Part shown: one piece after another, positions 61,352-64,000 of the stretch | Layout: every line of letters starts with the position of its first letter | How positions within the stretch are numbered: the first letter of the stretch is position 1 | Origin: Fulvia fulva | Lineage: Eukaryota > Ascomycota > Dothideomycetes > Mycosphaerellales > Mycosphaerellaceae | Direction of reading: 5' to 3' | Assembly: GCF_020509005.1 (NCBI RefSeq) | Contig: NC_063018.1 | Span: 2,046,001-2,110,000, forward strand | DNA: 64,000 bases | Position numbers and translations under genes: made by a program | The notes under the pieces: model-generated | What the model saw: the letters and a program-made list of their open reading frames with translations, nothing else | What the model was told of the DNA's origin: nothing | Databases searched by the model: none

Positions 61352-63613
61352 ATGCGAGTGACAGCAGCCTGGGGCTTGCTTGTGCAGCTTGCATACAGCA
61401 TAACGCCCGAGTAAGTACGCAAACATCACTGAGAAGGGACTCTCGGTTGACATATGTGCCAGGCAAATGATCTCAGCGCCTCGATACAGTGCTGCCAGTC
61501 CGAATCCAAGCGGAGAATGGGCTGTGTTCACATCGGCCAACTACTCTTTCGAAGAACACGAATCCTCGACCACCTGGAAACTGATCAATCTGGTCAGTGG
61601 CGACATTACAGATCTCCCATGGGGCAGTGAAGTCTCCGAAGCTGCCTGGGTTGGCCCTACCAACACCAGTGTTCTGTATATCAATGGCACCAACGATCAT
61701 ATCCCTGGGGGCGTGACTCTGTACACAGCAGATCTCGCAGATGCTTCAGCTGCGCCGTAAGTTCGAGGACATTGTTAGTGAGTCGAACAGATCTAACGAA
61801 TACCAGCACCCTTGTGGCATCTCTGCCTGCACCATACTCAGGTCTGCACGCTGTCAACACAGCATCCGGTGGAATCAACTTTGTGCTGAGCTGCCTGGCT
61901 TATGGCGAGAATGGCACAGCCTACAATGAGGAGCTGGCACCTACGCCAGTCAACACTGGACGACTTTACGACAGCATCTATGTCAGGCACTGGGATACCT
62001 GGATCACCAAGGAGCGCTATGCAGTCTTTGGTGGTTCGCTCAGCAAGAACACCTCTGGCTATGGCAACTGTTCTGCCGGGTTGAGCTTCGGCGGCATGAA
62101 GAACCTTGTCCATGCTCTGGAGTACAATGTAACACGCCCCGAATCTCCTGTTGGCTCGAGCTTTGATGCAGGTGATTACGATATTAGCCCTGATGGCTCT
62201 CAAGTCGTCTTCTTGACCAAGGCTCCGGAGCTGCCAAAGGCCAACTTTACTGCGAGCTATCTCTACCTTGTGCCTCACGATGGCTCTTCTGCTCCTATGG
62301 CCATCAACGGTCCTGGCAGCTCCGCTCCCGCGGCTGCACAAGGTGCCAGTGGTGGTGCCGAGTTCTCGCCCGATGGCAGGAAACTCGCGTACTACCAGAT
62401 GGATGGTGGCTCCTACGAGTCGGATCGAAGCAAGCTCTACGTGGCTGATCTGGAGACGAAGGAGATCACTCCGGTCGCAGCAGACTGGGACCGCTCAGCT
62501 GGCAGCATCAGATGGAGCAAAGACGGCTCGACCTTGTGGGTTGCAGCCGACTCTATCGGCAGCACGAAACTCTTCCCAGTGCCTGTAGACGCAGCGGCAG
62601 ACTACGAACCAGCCAACATTACGGACATTACTTCGGTCTCGGACTTCTACATCCTGCCCAGTGGTGAGGCACTTGTCAGCGCCAACAGCGTCTGGGCTTC
62701 ATATCTGCTGTACACTATCAACGCTGATAGAGAGACCAAGTACTTCTACAAGTCAAACGAGGAGGACGCCAACCTTGCAGGCCTTGGGCCCGAAGATGTC
62801 GACTTTATCTGGTATGAAGGCACCAACGGTGACCAACAGCAAGCAATCGTGGTCTACCCAGAAGACTTCAACGCCAGCAAAGTCTACGACCTCGTCTTCT
62901 ACGTCCACGGCGGACCCCAAAGCTATACCGGCAACACGTGGTCCACGCGCTGGAACCTGAAGACCTGGGCGGATCAAGGCTACGTTCTTGTCGGACCTAA
63001 CCCGACGGGCTCTACCAGCTACGGTCAGAACCTCACAGATAACATCCAGGCCCGCTGGGGCAGCTGGCCATACGAGGACCTGGTGAATGCACACAAGTAC
63101 GCCTGTGACAACTTGCCATACGTCAACTGCAGTAACGCAGTGGGAGCTGGAGCTTCATATGGAGGCTACATGATGAACTGGATCCAGGGCCACGATCTTG
63201 GCGATCAGTTCAAAGCCCTAGTATGCCACGATGGCGTCGCCACGACTTACGCTGACTGGAGCACTGAAGAGCTATGGTTCACGCGCCATGACTTCAACGG
63301 GACGATTTGGGAAGGGCCAGGAAGGTCGAACTATGTCGCATGGGACCCTCTCACACATGCGAAGAACTTCTCGACACCGGAGTTCATCGTTCACAATGAG
63401 TTGGATTACCGTCTTCCAGTTAGTGAGGGTCTTGCAATGTTTAACGTTCTTCAGACACGTGGTGTGCCTAGCAGATTTCTGAGCTTCCCGGATGAGAACC
63501 ACTGGGTCCTGAACCAAGAGAACTCGCTTTTCTGGCACCAGGAGATCTTCAACTGGATCAATTACTATACTGGTAAGATTGAGAGTTTGGATGGGAATGC
63601 CATCCAGATGTGA
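61352..63613 (+). CDS. dpp5: Secreted dipeptidyl-peptidase V (S9 family, 719 aa)
   Basis: Exons 61352-61410, 61463-61756 and 61807-63613, with introns of 52 and 50 bp (both GTAAGT). The first exon encodes a signal peptide (MRVTAAWGLLVQLAYS), followed by ITPEQMISAPRYSAASPNPSG, typical of fungal DppV (span split here for length: ITPEQMI and SAPRYSAA). A beta-propeller occupies the first two thirds. The alpha/beta-hydrolase domain has the nucleophile Ser568 in GAGASYGGYMMNW, Asp651 in NELDYRLPV and His683 in DENHWVL. It removes dipeptides from the N-terminus of peptides outside the cell. Many Asn-x-Ser/Thr sites suggest glycosylation. Length agrees with the family. Confidence 0.92.
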
Positions 63614-63672
63614 TTCGACAGCGATACAAAAGTTGGGTGATTGTAGCGACATAGTCATATCACGCCATCGAA

Positions 63673-64000
63673 TCAATTCGGCTTGCCTCCGAAAATCTAT
63701 GCAACATCAGCATCCATCATGACAGTACCATGCCAATTCTCCAGCTTACCTGCTTATTCGTCTGGCTATCGGTGAACTTGTTGATTTTATCATCATACTT
63801 GTCCCCCAGACCAGCACGGTCGGTGGCTTGGTCCGTCACTTTTGCAGCATGCATCAGCAGTTGTTCGACCACAGCTCACTGCTTGTACTTACCTTTGTGC
63901 GTGGCATCGTTGATATACTTCTCGCCAGCACCGCCAGCGCCTCCACCTGATCCGCCGCCAGAGCCGCCGCTCGTGACCTTGTCTTTTACTTTGTTTAGGA
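63673..64000 (-). CDS. Small Gly-rich hypothetical protein, partial at right edge
   Basis: Three exon parts are visible: 64000-63893 (continuing beyond the window), 63838-63750 and 63696-63673, with introns of 54 and 53 bp (GTAAGT and GTAAGC). The visible protein reads a Lys-rich stretch (VLNKVKDKVTSGG), a Gly/Ser-rich linker, EKYINDATHK, then ATDRAGLGDKYDDKINKF and ends FGGKPN. It looks like a small soluble stress-type protein common in fungi, but I do not know its function. The start lies outside the window. Confidence 0.6.

Noticed and set aside
1..64000. tRNA, rRNA, CRISPR or bacterial operon features
   Set aside because: On reading I found no convincing tRNA cloverleaf with A/B boxes, no rRNA and no CRISPR-like spaced repeat array; a tRNA scan was not possible here.

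Overview
This window is nuclear DNA of a filamentous ascomycete. The evidence is short introns of about 48-59 bp with GTAAGT-type donors and CTAAC/CTGAC branch sites, compact gene spacing, fungal gene families (UstYa/DUF3328, dipeptidyl-peptidase V, Trf4, holocytochrome c synthase) and transposons mutated in the style of repeat-induced point mutation (RIP: CpA to TpA, so CA/TG are scarce and TAG/CTA abundant). Gene content suggests Dothideomycetes, but this is inference.

Left block (1 to about 21,545) is a transposon nest. A RIP-degraded Ty3/gypsy element (minus strand; gag, protease region, RT, RNase H, running off the left edge) is split by a 3.0-kb LINE copy. Further right are a RIP-degraded LINE of a related family (about 7.0-11.3 kb), a RIP-degraded 5'-truncated LINE of the same family as the intact ones (11.5-12.8 kb, plus strand) and an internally deleted Fot1/pogo DNA transposon (13,097-14,229). 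A full-length, almost unmutated LINE (14,693-20,846) has both ORFs open. The two young LINE copies have perfect target-site duplications and look un-RIPped.

From about 21.5 kb the sequence becomes ordinary gene space, although a 0.7-kb mutated strip lies at 23.3-23.96 kb. The first two recognisable genes are a UstYa-type oxidase homologue with two HxxHC motifs and a small secreted protein made of 99-bp repeats ending in Lys-Arg. Together they resemble the core of a dikaritin-type ribosomal peptide (RiPP) cluster, and this is the best candidate for an undescribed system here.

Housekeeping genes follow: mitochondrial enoyl reductase (etr1), TFIIF alpha, the Trf4-type poly(A) polymerase, cytochrome c heme lyase, a Nudix hydrolase, an arylsulfotransferase-like membrane protein and dipeptidyl-peptidase V. 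Between them lie lineage-specific genes: two repeat-bearing hypothetical proteins, three tandem six-cysteine secreted proteins with a shared promoter box, and two tandem tiny four-cysteine proteins. There are also decayed genes: an MFS transporter, a GST-like protein and a secreted protein interrupted by TGA.

The TFIIF alpha gene is remarkable. Its C-terminal winged-helix unit is followed, in the same frame after one TAG codon, by three more divergent copies of the unit.
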